64,000 nucleotides of DNA from Cylicocyclus nassatus (lineage: Eukaryota; Nematoda; Chromadorea; Rhabditida; Strongylidae). The translations under genes were made by a program, and so were the position numbers. The DNA is taken from positions 84,011,071 through 84,075,070 of the forward strand of contig CATQJL010000001.1 of the NCBI GenBank assembly GCA_958299035.1, read 5' to 3'. Position 1 is the first letter of the stretch; each line of letters begins with the position of its first letter. Positions 35,101 to 46,320 of the stretch are shown here, piece by piece. The notes beneath the pieces were generated by a model, which was given only the letters and a program-made list of their open reading frames with translations, had not been told where the DNA came from and searched no databases.

Positions 35101-38100
35101 TTACCGCGTAAAATTGGCAATGTGCGCTCTATAGCCTTTTTTAAGCGCATGTTAACAGCAAGTTTACAGCATTGACAAGCACATTATTTTTCACGCGCTA
35201 ATGTTGTCGTCATCTCAGGGGCACTACATTGAGCGTGACTAGCTTTAATTGTTATAGATTGAGATTTCTAAATGATTCAGTCTTGCCTTGAATATCTAAA
35301 TCCTCTGACTCGAAATAAAAGCTCGAACCTTTATAGTGTGTGTCCGACAGTTTCCTCTTCTTCTTTCTCTCTTCACTTCTATCACAGATCCTCTTCTTCT
35401 TTTTCTTCCTTTCTAAAACCCTTCAACGCCAGCCATATGCAATGTTTTCATACACATCGTGATGATTAAGCTGTGCTTGTTTGCTAGAGTTTTTACCGAA
35501 CAAACGACTAGAAAATTTCTTCCAGCGAATAATGATTCATACACACTAGAATTGCTAGAAACGTTCAGTTTATTGACAGTCTATTTATAGTGAGTGAGGA
35601 AGTACGCCAAGAAATGATTTGTGTGCGGGGCTCAGGTACAATTTTCATAGTATTAGGTTGAACTAAAAAAAATCTGTTTTATCATTCAAATCGTCGTAAA
35701 AAAATTTCTTGTTGTTTTATATTTATGACGTTTTGTAGGAAAGTAACTTAATGTCTCCTCTATCACATATCAAATACTCAGAATTTTCTGTTATCAATAA
35801 AGACAGTTATGCCTCAACATGGCTAAATTTCCTAAAACTCAATTCTTTGACTTCCTCACTTCGTTTTCGTGTTATAATGAATGTAAAGAACAGCAGTTTG
35901 GTGTTTGGATACAGGAGAGTTTTCCCTATTCAGTAAATAACAATCAAAATTGTGATCTGCCAGTTTGAAAATCTTTTACCAAAAAACCAAACTTCCTTAT
36001 ATTTGCGCACTATGAGAAAGTTGGGGCTTCTCACTTTTTTTCGGACTTTTTTCCCTGGAAGATAAGTTCTATCTAAACAGAATTACGCTCCAATTCCCAC
36101 TGAAGTGCTCTTTCCAGAAATACCAAACACTGGACAAAAATTTGTCTGCAGCATTTGTAAGAGCCGCAAAAGCGACCGAACTTATTCATAAGACAACTTA
36201 ATATTAGAAAATCATGTTCAACTTCGTGAATTTCTAACCTTTTGTGTTTTCAACTCTTTCCCTGCCCCACCCCGCTCCCTCTTTTTCTGTCTACCTTTTT
36301 GAATAGGCTGTCTCTATATCTGCTGGATTCTATGATTCCGAGATAAATAAAGTGCGAATAAATCAAAAAGTAGGCAAATATTGAGCGAAAAAGTAGGAGA
36401 CTATGTAAACGGCAACTCTCCAGCGATATCGACGTATTCTTTTTATATTTGCAGAAAGAGCTTTTATGGAACCACACTGGTATAATATAACGCGGATTTG
36501 CATTCACTGTAAAGCTTTATGTTGAGAGGAACCTTTTTGGTCGAGTTCATAAAAGTAAAAAAAATTATTTCCACAGCTGTTATACGAAATGAATCCCAAC
36601 GCAAAGAGCTTGGATAGATTTTTCTGCAAAATTGATTTCCATATTGGAGGACATCGGTCTGTTTGTGAAGAAATTTCTAGACATGATTGAAGTGATAGTC
36701 ATGTCAAAGTGCATTGGTGTCTTTGCAATTTGTTGCAGCGAATCATGGGACTAGGTAAAACGTTGACAAAGCTATATTTGGAAAAAAATCCATTCATAAT
36801 GGGAGGATTCTCGATCAATATTTCGCAAAGAAAATTATTTTTGAAGCAAGCATATAACACAAATTTTGTGCAAAAAGAGCAAAATGAACGGCTAGTGCAG
36901 ATAGTAAGCTGTAGAATCTCCTACCGTATACTTACCTATCCGTATGCAGCGCGATGTGCTTATAATTTGCATCATTAGAAATGCAATGAGAAACGGAAAG
37001 CGCCCATGATTTTGCGTGGATCTGTCATCTTTGAAACAAGCCTGAGTAAACATTGACACATGATAATGGATGAAATTCCGAGCGGAACATTATCAGAAAA
37101 AGATAAGGAAATTCCTATGAGAATCCGGATCAAGCCAAGAATTTGAGAAATTTCCAAACATCCGAGCAAATGTCTCGCTTTCGCTAGATGTCTGGAAAAT
37201 TTTTCATGACATTTCTGATGTCAGATGACGCGCAGAGAATCGATGTCATGTACGATATTGACTCTGTCATGGACAGAGGATTTACAGTAGTAGCCGAAGA
37301 GCTGAAGGAATGATGAAAGGAAAAGATAGAAAATTGCCTTACTCTGACTATTTTCCCTTGTGATGTTTACAAAGCTCTCCTACGCGTCGTACAACTTACA
37401 GGCTGTTCAGAAACCCATTGAAAGTGCAGAGATGTAATAACACTAAGCAAACAAATGCAAAACGTAAAGGTGGGGTAATCCCGCGTGTTAAGTTTTGGAA
37501 AAGATAGCGCAGATTTTGGAAAAATGGTGCAATTTAAGTGTTGCATCATATCTCCTTTTTTTCGAGAAAATATTGTGCTATCCGGTTTTGTGTTGGTGAC
37601 AGGCCAGTATTTTCCCATTCTCTTGAGAAAAGGGCAATTTCCCAGATCAATGGGCGAACGGTACATGCCCATCATGTCGTCTCGTTATCGCGCCACCACC
37701 ACCGGCTTCGGTGTTGCCGTCACCGCCGTGCCGTACGCACGGAATGAGTTCCATTCTTCCTGTGCAAAGACGATTTTTTGCCCTTATCATTATCAATTTC
37801 TCGCATCTGAGAGCTGATACGATTCGTCGCACACAAGCGACGACAGCGACACGACATCAGCGGAACACGCACAGACTTCACAGCGGTCTACGTAAAAAGC
37901 GCAGCCGCACACACACACATCGCACCGCACATACACAGTACGGCAGAGGGCGTTCGCCGACCGACGATATCGCCGCCGCCGCTGCTGCTGCTTCGCCTGT
38001 CTTCGACTCGGGGTGCTGCTAAGAGAGAGTTCATTCTTCTGAGCGTCATTCGTCAGTGTATCCGTTCGAGAAGCCGAAGTGCAGCCGAAGCGGGACCCGC

Positions 38101-38113
38101 GTCTCACACACAG
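32171..38113. other. Intron or intergenic stretch before the large exon
   Basis: No clear internal exon is seen. It holds the 1-kb mariner-like element (33863-34876), a 27-bp tandem duplication near 34100-34152 (TTCTGAACTTYTGGAAATGT), and short relics with TATTAGGTTG near 35654. A GC-rich, CA-repeat-bearing stretch at about 37660-38110 may be promoter/5'UTR for a transcript starting next to the ATG at 38116. Confidence 0.4.
33863..34876. mobile_element. Mariner-like element with very long terminal repeats
   Basis: The left TATTAGGGGGTCTGAAAGTT CGTGCC is mirrored by the right end read in reverse, TACTATGGTGCGTCCGAAAC GTGCC. The similarity continues inward for at least 150 bp (ACCTATCCT, ACAAACACTC, AGAATT and GTTATTGTTCGG-type blocks on both sides). 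There are TA borders and no transposase frame. At about 1014 bp it is a diverged, non-autonomous element. Confidence 0.8.
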
Positions 38114-38115
38114 CT

Positions 38116-39360
38116 ATGGAGGACATGTCGAAGCGGACGGTCGAGGTGGTCGAGACCAAGGAGTATGGTGCTGATGGTTCTGTGACCGAGAAGCGTGTCG
38201 AAACTGTTGTCGAAGTGCATGAGAAGTGCGTTGAGGAACGAGCCGATCCACTGGAGGTTTTGCAGAAGGCACTCGAAGCCACTGGTGATTCTCCTACAGC
38301 TGCAGACCATACTGACGGCAAGCAGACTGTCATTGAGGTTCACACTGTCTCCCACAGAACTTCTAATGGACCGGCTCCAGTCATCGATGGAGAGGCAAGC
38401 AAAGAAGAACTCCATCGTGATGATTCTGCGAACATCCCAGAACTCCACAGCGATGGGGTGAAGCCAGAGACCAATGGAATTCCCAAGCAAGAGGAGGCCA
38501 ATGGAATTCCCAAGCAAGAGGAGGCAACTTTGGAGCTCCAGAAAGTGCTAGAAGTGGAAATACCTTCTACGAAGGGGGAAGTTCCAGGCACTGACCTCAC
38601 TACTGTAGCAGAAGCAAAAGTGGACTTAGCCCCAGTTCCTTCATCATCTATTGAGAAGAATAGCGTAGTAACGGATAATAGCATTTCTACCACGTCTACC
38701 TCAAATGACTCGACTTTGGATGGTCATAAGGAGAAGGAAAACAGCTTTTACGATGCCAAGTCAGCCAAGAGAATTCTATCGGTAGAGGTCAAGGAAGATC
38801 ACAACGCGAAATCTGGTCAACCTCCGGTAACCATCGTGGTGACACCTGCTTCGCGGCGATCTTCGGTACGCTCTAGCATTTCAGAAGAAACTCCGACAAA
38901 AGAAGAACCTCATGCTGACGCCTCCTCACCCAAGTCATCGGATGTTTGCGAAACAGCACCTGCTGCTGTCTCATCAATGACTAATCAGTCTTCTCCTCAA
39001 TCCAAAGTCGATAGTGACACCCATGTACAGGAAAATGTCCAAAACGAAGAGCGCCATACGGTGAAGGCACCAGCGGCGCCGCCTTCACGTCCAGCAGCTC
39101 ATTCTATTTCGAACGATAGGCAAATGTCAGAATCGGTGACTATCAGGGCTACGACAGCTTCTGCTCCACCAACACCGCCAATCAGGAGGAAATCATCGAT
39201 GGCGGGAGATCTAGGACCACAACCTTCGCCAGTCTTTAGGCGACCACCATCGGTGGCATCGTCGAGGGCGGGCACGATGTCTTATACTCTTCAGCGAGGA
39301 CGACTGTCGTTTCCAACGCTTCCCAGGAACGCAAGACCCCCGCGACCAGGTTGGCATTGA
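38116..39360 (+). CDS. Disordered acidic Ser/Pro-rich protein, large exon
   Basis: A single 414-codon frame runs from ATG 38116 (purine at -3, G at +4) to TGA. The open frame extends upstream only to a GTG, so ATG is chosen. The protein opens MEDMSKRTVEVVETKEYGAD and is Glu/Ser/Thr/Pro-rich and low-complexity throughout. It has a 27-bp tandem duplication (NGIPKQEEA twice) at about 38473-38526. The C-terminus is basic and proline-rich, with PSPVFRRPPSVASSRAG and a final ARPPRPGWH. No enzyme domain, membrane segment or signal peptide is visible; I do not recognise the family. CACACACAG ends at 38113, so the frame may be joined in phase 1 to the upstream first exons at 28107 or 32002. A GTTGGC donor near the stop might allow further splicing. 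Confidence 0.72.
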   Translation: MEDMSKRTVEVVETKEYGADGSVTEKRVETVVEVHEKCVEERADPLEVLQKALEATGDSPTAADHTDGKQTVIEVHTVSHRTSNGPAPVIDGEASKEELHRDDSANIPELHSDGVKPETNGIPKQEEANGIPKQEEATLELQKVLEVEIPSTKGEVPGTDLTTVAEAKVDLAPVPSSSIEKNSVVTDNSISTTSTSNDSTLDGHKEKENSFYDAKSAKRILSVEVKEDHNAKSGQPPVTIVVTPASRRSSVRSSISEETPTKEEPHADASSPKSSDVCETAPAAVSSMTNQSSPQSKVDSDTHVQENVQNEERHTVKAPAAPPSRPAAHSISNDRQMSESVTIRATTASAPPTPPIRRKSSMAGDLGPQPSPVFRRPPSVASSRAGTMSYTLQRGRLSFPTLPRNARPPRPGWH

Positions 39361-40083
39361 AAATTTCTCAATTATGGTTTATTTGTTCTTTTTCTTTTGC
39401 TTATATCCATCCAATTCGCAGTTCATTTGCTAGTAGGTATTTCTGCCATAATTTTTACGTGGAGCTTCCTCGAAAACTGTTCTGGATTGCTCTCTTCTTT
39501 GTTCTCGGTGCAAAACGCTTGAACCTATGGTTGTAATTACTGCAGTATATTACTCATTTGTTCTGCGCTCCTGAAATAATCTTGCAAGAACAAAACAACT
39601 GGCGCTCTTAAAATCTGCAAAACTTGTGAATTCTTGCATCTCAAGTGTTATCATATGAGTTAAGCAACTTCTTCAAGAGGAAAAATCTTTCACTCTGCTG
39701 TAAGATTATCATCCGTACTAGTTTCTTTGAAAAAATACAAAAAATTTTACTTTTTGCTGTAAGGTCATTTTTCGCACTGCTTTTATTCCCTCGAAATTTT
39801 TATTTTTTAGTCTCAGTCGTCCAGTTGTGTGAAAATACGTCTTATTGACTTCATCCTGACTTGGGTCTGTCATCTTCTGCAAAGAATTCGTATCTTCGAT
39901 TCATTATTGTTACTGATGTGTATTTGTACATTGCGACGGTATATCACGAATACCAGATTGTAGCAATCTGGAAAACAATTTTAACGGAACCAGTGTTCTA
40001 GAATGATTATGTACACTTGTATACATCGTTCGTGCTTAAAAGGAAAAGAAAAGGGAAGAAATTTTTTGAAAATGGCTTGTAAG

Positions 40084-40133
40084 TGAAATAAATACCCCTG
40101 CGTTGTATTGAAATAAATACCCCTGCGTTGTAT
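40084..40133. repeat. 25-bp tandem duplication
   Basis: TGAAATAAATACCCCTGCGT followed by TGTAT occurs twice in a row, exactly. It is not part of any recognised gene. Confidence 0.9.
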
Positions 40134-43100
40134 GCACTGCACATAGTCATAAATGTCTTGACCGTATCTCTTCTCAGATTGAAGCGTTCCAGAAAGTTCT
40201 AGCTCTTTTGACTTATCACAATTAATCCGATTGAGATTTCCACTCATTTCCAAAAGCTCCTCGTACTATTTTCCATGAGCGTGCATAAGTGAATAATTTA
40301 CTGTTTATCCCTTATTTCGTTGACAGCTCCTTAGATGATCGTTATCAGTGCTCGAAAATTGTTCTTTGTAAAAGGAATCTGCAAAAACTGTACAGGAGAC
40401 ATCGAACGTGTAAGGAGATTGATTATTGGGGTCGTGATTTGTAGTTGGGACTTTTTCAGAATTAAGACATTTGTTCAGCTCGAGGGATTTTTCATGTTTC
40501 TAAGTATTAGGTTAGCCCAAACGTTGTTGCATTGTAATTCCAAAAAATCAGTAGTTTCCGATTCTGAACAATAATGAATTTCAATTGTTATATTATGCCG
40601 TACAGGTTGTTATAGAAGAAGACTAGATGACCATAAGAGGACTTACAACACAGTTTTGATTTTTCTTTTTCAAACAAAATGGTGAATGTAGGTTTGAAAA
40701 TAAAGGTTACCGAATCTCGTGCAATTTACGCAAGAGTTCTCACTCACTTTCGAACAACTCTCACTAGGGTTTTTCTTCAAAATCAGAAATCTCAAAAGCA
40801 TCCAAAAATTGATGTCAAAGATGTATTCCTGGCAAAAAAAAGGATAAGGACAGCATGTAATTTGAGTGCGTTATTGAAACAGTCGTAAATTTGCTGACTA
40901 TATGTGCATGTGCAGCATTAGCTGACAAGGAGGGCGGTTTGGACTCCTGGGTGTGCAGTATTGGAAGTTTGTACGAGATGTTGTAATTTTAGAAAGGGTG
41001 AAATTTAGCGAAGTTATCCAAAATTATCAGCGAATTCTAACATTTTTACTAATTAACTTCGTCGTTCCCACTGTCTATCGCATATGAGAGAAACCCCTTT
41101 ATTTTGTTCAACAGAATTAAACTACAGATTTGATTGGAGTATTTACTTCCATTAGCTCCAGTATAAAGGAATTTTTTCAACTTCTGCACAATGCTCGAAA
41201 AGTCTGGTATCTTTCTGGGACGGTCTTTTTTGTTTATTTTGTGACCGCGCTCTTACAATCTCCGTATGCCCTGAAAATGCCCTCACTTACAGCTTAGTAC
41301 TTCCCTCGTTATATTTACTGCAATGCCAGCTGCATATCCACTTGCCGTCGTATCGTCGTTTGAGCTTTTCGCACTTTACTCGGCATTCTATTCCCAAGCG
41401 AAAATCTCTCTATCGCTTTGCAATCTGCGTATTGAACAAAGATAAAAGCCTTCTCTTTGCAAAACATTATTTCTCGGAAATTGTTGAAATTCCGTGCTGC
41501 GACCGTTGCACTCCTCCGCAGCGATTGCTACGAGTGGACGGATATTGTACAAAGGGATGGAAAAAATTTTCTACACAGTTTAGTTCCTTAGCAAAATCTA
41601 AATTATGTTTACTTTTATTGGTTGTATCGTCTATTACCACGTACAGCTCCTCCTCCCCTCCCCCTCCCCGTCTTTACAAGAATAGACTGTGAAAGAGACC
41701 GGAAAAAAATAGACAGGAACTTAGCCTGCAAGAGCTATAAACTTATGAAAGTAACTTTGTTTTTGTGAGATACAGATCTGTAAATTTTATGGAAATAAAA
41801 TCAACTTCGTAAGGAAATATGGAGATGCAGGATGCCTACGAAAACTCAAGACACCCAAGAGTTTTTCATATCCCTCCCTTCTTTCTTCCCTCAAAAGTTT
41901 TGCGCCCGCCATTGTTATGTAGTTTAAGGCCTAATGCATTGAAGCAGACGCCACAAAAATTCTGGAAATTCCAGGTGTATTCCCTTCTAAAGCATCATTA
42001 AGGACTTCAGAATTTTTTTTCAAATTTCAAGTGAAGCTGCACCTCACCTGCCCTCCTCTTTCATTCATCTCCCACATCACACTAAAACCTAGAAATTAAT
42101 GGATCAAGTCTTTGCACTGTATGTTTTGGTCAGTTATTATCGAGTATCCAATTTAAATTTTTTCTAATTAAAATGCAATAAATCTATCGATTAGGTGTCT
42201 TTGTTGCATGACTGAGATCTCGTTTATTTCCGATCAAACTTCTTTAACTAACAATAAAAATTAGAGTCTCATTCTATCAGACTAAGAATACTCAGTCAAT
42301 ATGCAAAAATCAGTCAATCAGTCAATATGCAAAAAGTCTTCTATCTTCCTTACTGAAAAGCATGATATAGTGAAAGTGTATCATAACTCCGTTTCATTGA
42401 TTGTATATAAATTGGTTCAGATCGTGGAACTCTTTAGGAAGCAAAGAAATTTAGTTACTGCAGTTTTCGACAATTGCATGGTTTGTTCAGAAAACATTCC
42501 TATTACTAATACTTTTCCTAAAATATAGTGCATAAATCATTTTGCAGCAAAATAACCTCATATCCTTAACATTATTACGAACCTCCTTCATCTTCGTTTC
42601 TGTCACAATCTCCGCCAGACTATGTGTAGTAACCTAAGAAATTTGAACAATCATTGCTGTCACACAGACAGAAAAAGTGACCGGGCACTTTGTTTATTTG
42701 TTCCAGTGCTTTGCAGTCACGCACGCAACTAATAGTAAGTAGTAGTCGACGAAAAGTACATAGACGAAGGCACGCAAATACTGTGGAGGTAGTATAGTCC
42801 CTACCACAATTACTGGAAATTGCCAGGGTAGTGGGTAGAAGAATTCAATCATCTCACCCGCCCCTTCGTCCTTTTTACTGCAAAAATTAACTGAAATCAT
42901 TGAATAATTTGCGTTTTTACAGACAATTGAAAAGCATCCTAGAAGGTTATGGAGTGCGTAGTTGACGTCAAAGCCCTTCACTCAAAAATGAAAAGAAATC
43001 CCGTCCCTTTTCCGTCCCCCCCCCCCAAAAAAAAATTTTTAGTTGTAATGATATATGATTATGAAAACTCCTTGAAACGACCCCATACGGATAATCATTT

Positions 43101-45879
43101 ATCTTCAGCTAAAAAGACGTTTGTTTGCTGGGTGTCATTTATGGTCTTAAAAATTACTACAATCCTAGCCATTCTTTTCAAACGTTAGGATAAGTTCCAA
43201 TAATCTCCTTCTACAATCTGAGCATTCTGAGCAATTCCTATAAATTCTTAAAACTCCCCCTCATACAGATAATCATTTATCTTTAGCCAAATTCGACGTT
43301 GCTAGCTGTCATCATTCCTCTTCTCCATTTTCTTAAACTATGCTCCTTCAATTAGGCAACTTTTTTGTATCAACCAATCAAGTGCAGGTTGATTTCAAGG
43401 AGACTCTTCATTCTATAGCGTTTCGATAAATTTGGCACTTATCATGACTCGGAGGCAGATCTGCCGCATTGCAGCATGGGTCGCAGCTGCGTCAGCACGC
43501 TCTGTGATAAGTATGATTGCAGCATTCAATGGATTCCAGAGATGTTTAGTTGTAGTGGTCTCTTTTTCTTTGGAAGAAGTTGCTTTTTGTTGAAGACCTG
43601 TACGCCTATGGTGAATTTTGAAGGGCTGTCTTTGTCAAGGAAAAATGTTGCTTTTTCTTGCCTATCATCAGAACATGCATGAAAATGCAGGACTTTCCTG
43701 GATGAAGTGAGACTGCTTTGAGATAATTCGATTGACACTTCAATGATGAGGACACTTTTGTTTGCAAGTCTCTGTTCAAAGTTCACATCTGTCACTGTGC
43801 AAAGCGCAGAAGTTTGGAATGCAGTGTCATGTCGGGAAAAAAGCCGCAACGATAGCTTGTACTATGAGAAAGTAATCGCGAAGTGGGAAAAGAACGGAAT
43901 AAGCTTTTAGCGGGTTTAGCAATGCTAATCTTGTGAGGTTACGGCACTTTCCGGGACTCTCGACTTTCACGTTGTCCGTTGAGCGCGAAAACTTTGCATG
44001 TGCAATACTGTACTGCGGCGATACTCTCTACTGTTCCCTCAAATTGTGTGAAGGACGTTTGCATGATATTAACTCCATGGCGGTCGCGGTCAACAGCATC
44101 ATCACCATTGGAGGGTTCCGCGTTTCATGAAGAGGGAATCAAATATCGCAGGAATCAAGAAATACCAAGTATTAGAAATCGTACATACAGATATGCACGG
44201 TCTAACTGCAGCAGCATGTCCACGCCTACTTTTGAGCACCATTGCGCGGGACAGTAGGAAGCATTGGGTCCCGAAGCGTTATAAGCTTGTCATAGGAGAT
44301 AATTTGCGCACACCGTTTCCGGACATTTTTGCTAGACTTTTGAAGCAATTTTTGGTCAAAACATACTCTGCAATGTTAAAAAGAACGTGTTCAAGGATGG
44401 CGCGGGGAATTAGGTTCAGCAGTCTGTTCTTATGACGGACTTTCCAAACATTCTTTCAACACACCGACCACCCGCATTATGAACGCTTATTTCTTAGTCA
44501 TTGTGCCGCTATCATTTGTCACCTGAGGCGCGGGAGGGTTCAGGCGCTACCTGACGTCATGACTCAGGCCCGAATCTCCGTCTCCGCCTTGTCGCAACGA
44601 TTTCTGTTCCCAGTGACCCAATTTTGGTCTCATCATCTCCTATAGCGCCCGGCCAGCTCAGCGCCTGTCACTAGGCAATCTGTCACTTCTTATGGAATTT
44701 CCAATCGATCGACTCCTTTGGGTGATAAGGTTACATTATTCTCGCGAGAGAGGGGTCTTCCTTAATATTCTATGGAACATATCGTATCAGCTGATCCTTT
44801 CTGAGACCGCAATGTCAAGCGAATTACTAACCTGGCACTAAAAATAGCTTTCTTTATGCATGCTCCACCTAAGTCAGAGTTGTTTGTTTACCAAACTCCG
44901 CTGTTTGTTTATTAAACGCTTGTTTACTCTACCATGCGTAACACTAGATAAGACTGCACACCTCATAGCTGTATTTTCACTAGGATTTTTGCCAGGAATA
45001 GAACGTTTTCATACAAACAAACATGAAAGAAAACGTGCTAACTTGGCCTAGTGTGCTCCAGTGAGAAAGTGCCGCGCCATTGCGAAATTGCGAAACAGAC
45101 TTCACCGAAGAGCGTTGGCCTTTGTTAAAAATAGCACCGTTGGGTTTTCCAGTTATTTTGTTCTTAATTTATAGCCTAGTTTAGCTAAGCCCTTTTGTGT
45201 TCAGTATTCCACTGTTCTTTTCCTCTTAGTCGTTTCTGCTCAATGGTGAGTGGCTGCGGCGCTGTTTACCCACTTTCTTTGCATTTTTTACTCGCGTCAC
45301 TAGTAGCCCCTGTACCAGATACGTTTTGCACTTTCATTCTTTGAGGTTGCACCCTCGAAGAATGTGGAATTATTGCGGAATTGCAGAATATGCGGCCTCA
45401 AAGTGCATATAATCATGTGCAGCCTTTTGTTTGCTAACGTTCAATCGATAAGGCCACCATCCACGTCGTGTTTGGCGAAGATCGAATGTCATACATCGAC
45501 AATGCCTATCCACTTCAGTGCAACCAACTTTGGGTCATTTTACCATTGTGTGCGGCTGCAAGGCTGCTTGTTAGAAAACCGCTCTTCTTTTTATCTCCTC
45601 CTATTTCGTAATATCGAACTAGGCTTAGCCGCAGACCTTGCGCCCCTAGCTTCCAACGTGTCATTCAATGCCGAAGCACTCCCATCACGGTTCTATGCCC
45701 TTTTTTCCTGTCATTCAACCCATTGAGGACGACATGTAACGTCTCCCACGGCATCGCAGAAATATTTCCTTTACGGTACATTTTTGAGCTTTCTCTGCGA
45801 TGGGTAATTGAACAGTTCTATAATTTTTGACACCTTAAGTAAGATCGGTATTATTTTGGAAAGCATTGCAACCTTTGAT

Positions 45880-46320
45880 TTAAAGGCAGCGTCCACGCAG
45901 AATCTCGACTTCTATCTTTTGCCTTAACCAAGCCTGTTCATGGCGATGATTCCAAATGTAGCACTCAAAATGCGTGAATTCCTAAAAAAAAGTCCCATTT
46001 TTGAGACAATTTTGTAAAAACGGTGGACGAGTGCTCCTAATGCTATTCCTGTCGAAAGCAAGCATTAACAAGTAGGCCCTTTGTATTCGATTGTGTTTGC
46101 CACGTGAAAACACGTCAAGGGCTGGGGAGAGTTAGCTCAAGGGGGCGGGCGGTGCGAGGGAGAGGGCGTGGTCCTCGAGGCTCGGCCTTTCCTGTTCCGA
46201 TTTTCTCCTTTTGCAGGAGGTGTTCGAAAGTCGGATTTGCGCGATAGTTCTGGATCGAGGCCGTAGTACTCGGTTATGATAGTATCCGATAATGGCCAAA
46301 TCTGCTTGGACGGCCTTTAA
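45880..46320. mobile_element. TTAA-type inverted-repeat family, copy C
   Basis: The left TTAAAGGCAGCGTCCACGCA and the right end read in reverse, TTAAAGGCCGTCCAAGCAGA, are diverged terminal repeats with TTAA at both borders. It is about 441 bp, GC-rich in the right half and non-coding. Confidence 0.75.

Noticed and set aside
37485..37817. 110-codon open frame upstream of the large exon
   Set aside because: No ATG-supported start, no splice sites, overlapping frames on both strands. It probably lies in promoter/5'UTR sequence of biased composition.
38056..38115. N-terminal extension of the disordered protein to 38056
   Set aside because: That position is a GTG. The first ATG in good context is 38116. 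The extra frame is more likely 5'UTR or intron.
45232..45250. Possible tiny exon TTAG|TCGTTTCTGCTCAATG|GTGAGT with a start codon next to a donor
   Set aside because: It could splice in phase 0 to rme-1 exon 2 as an alternative start, but the distance is over 7 kb and nothing else supports it.
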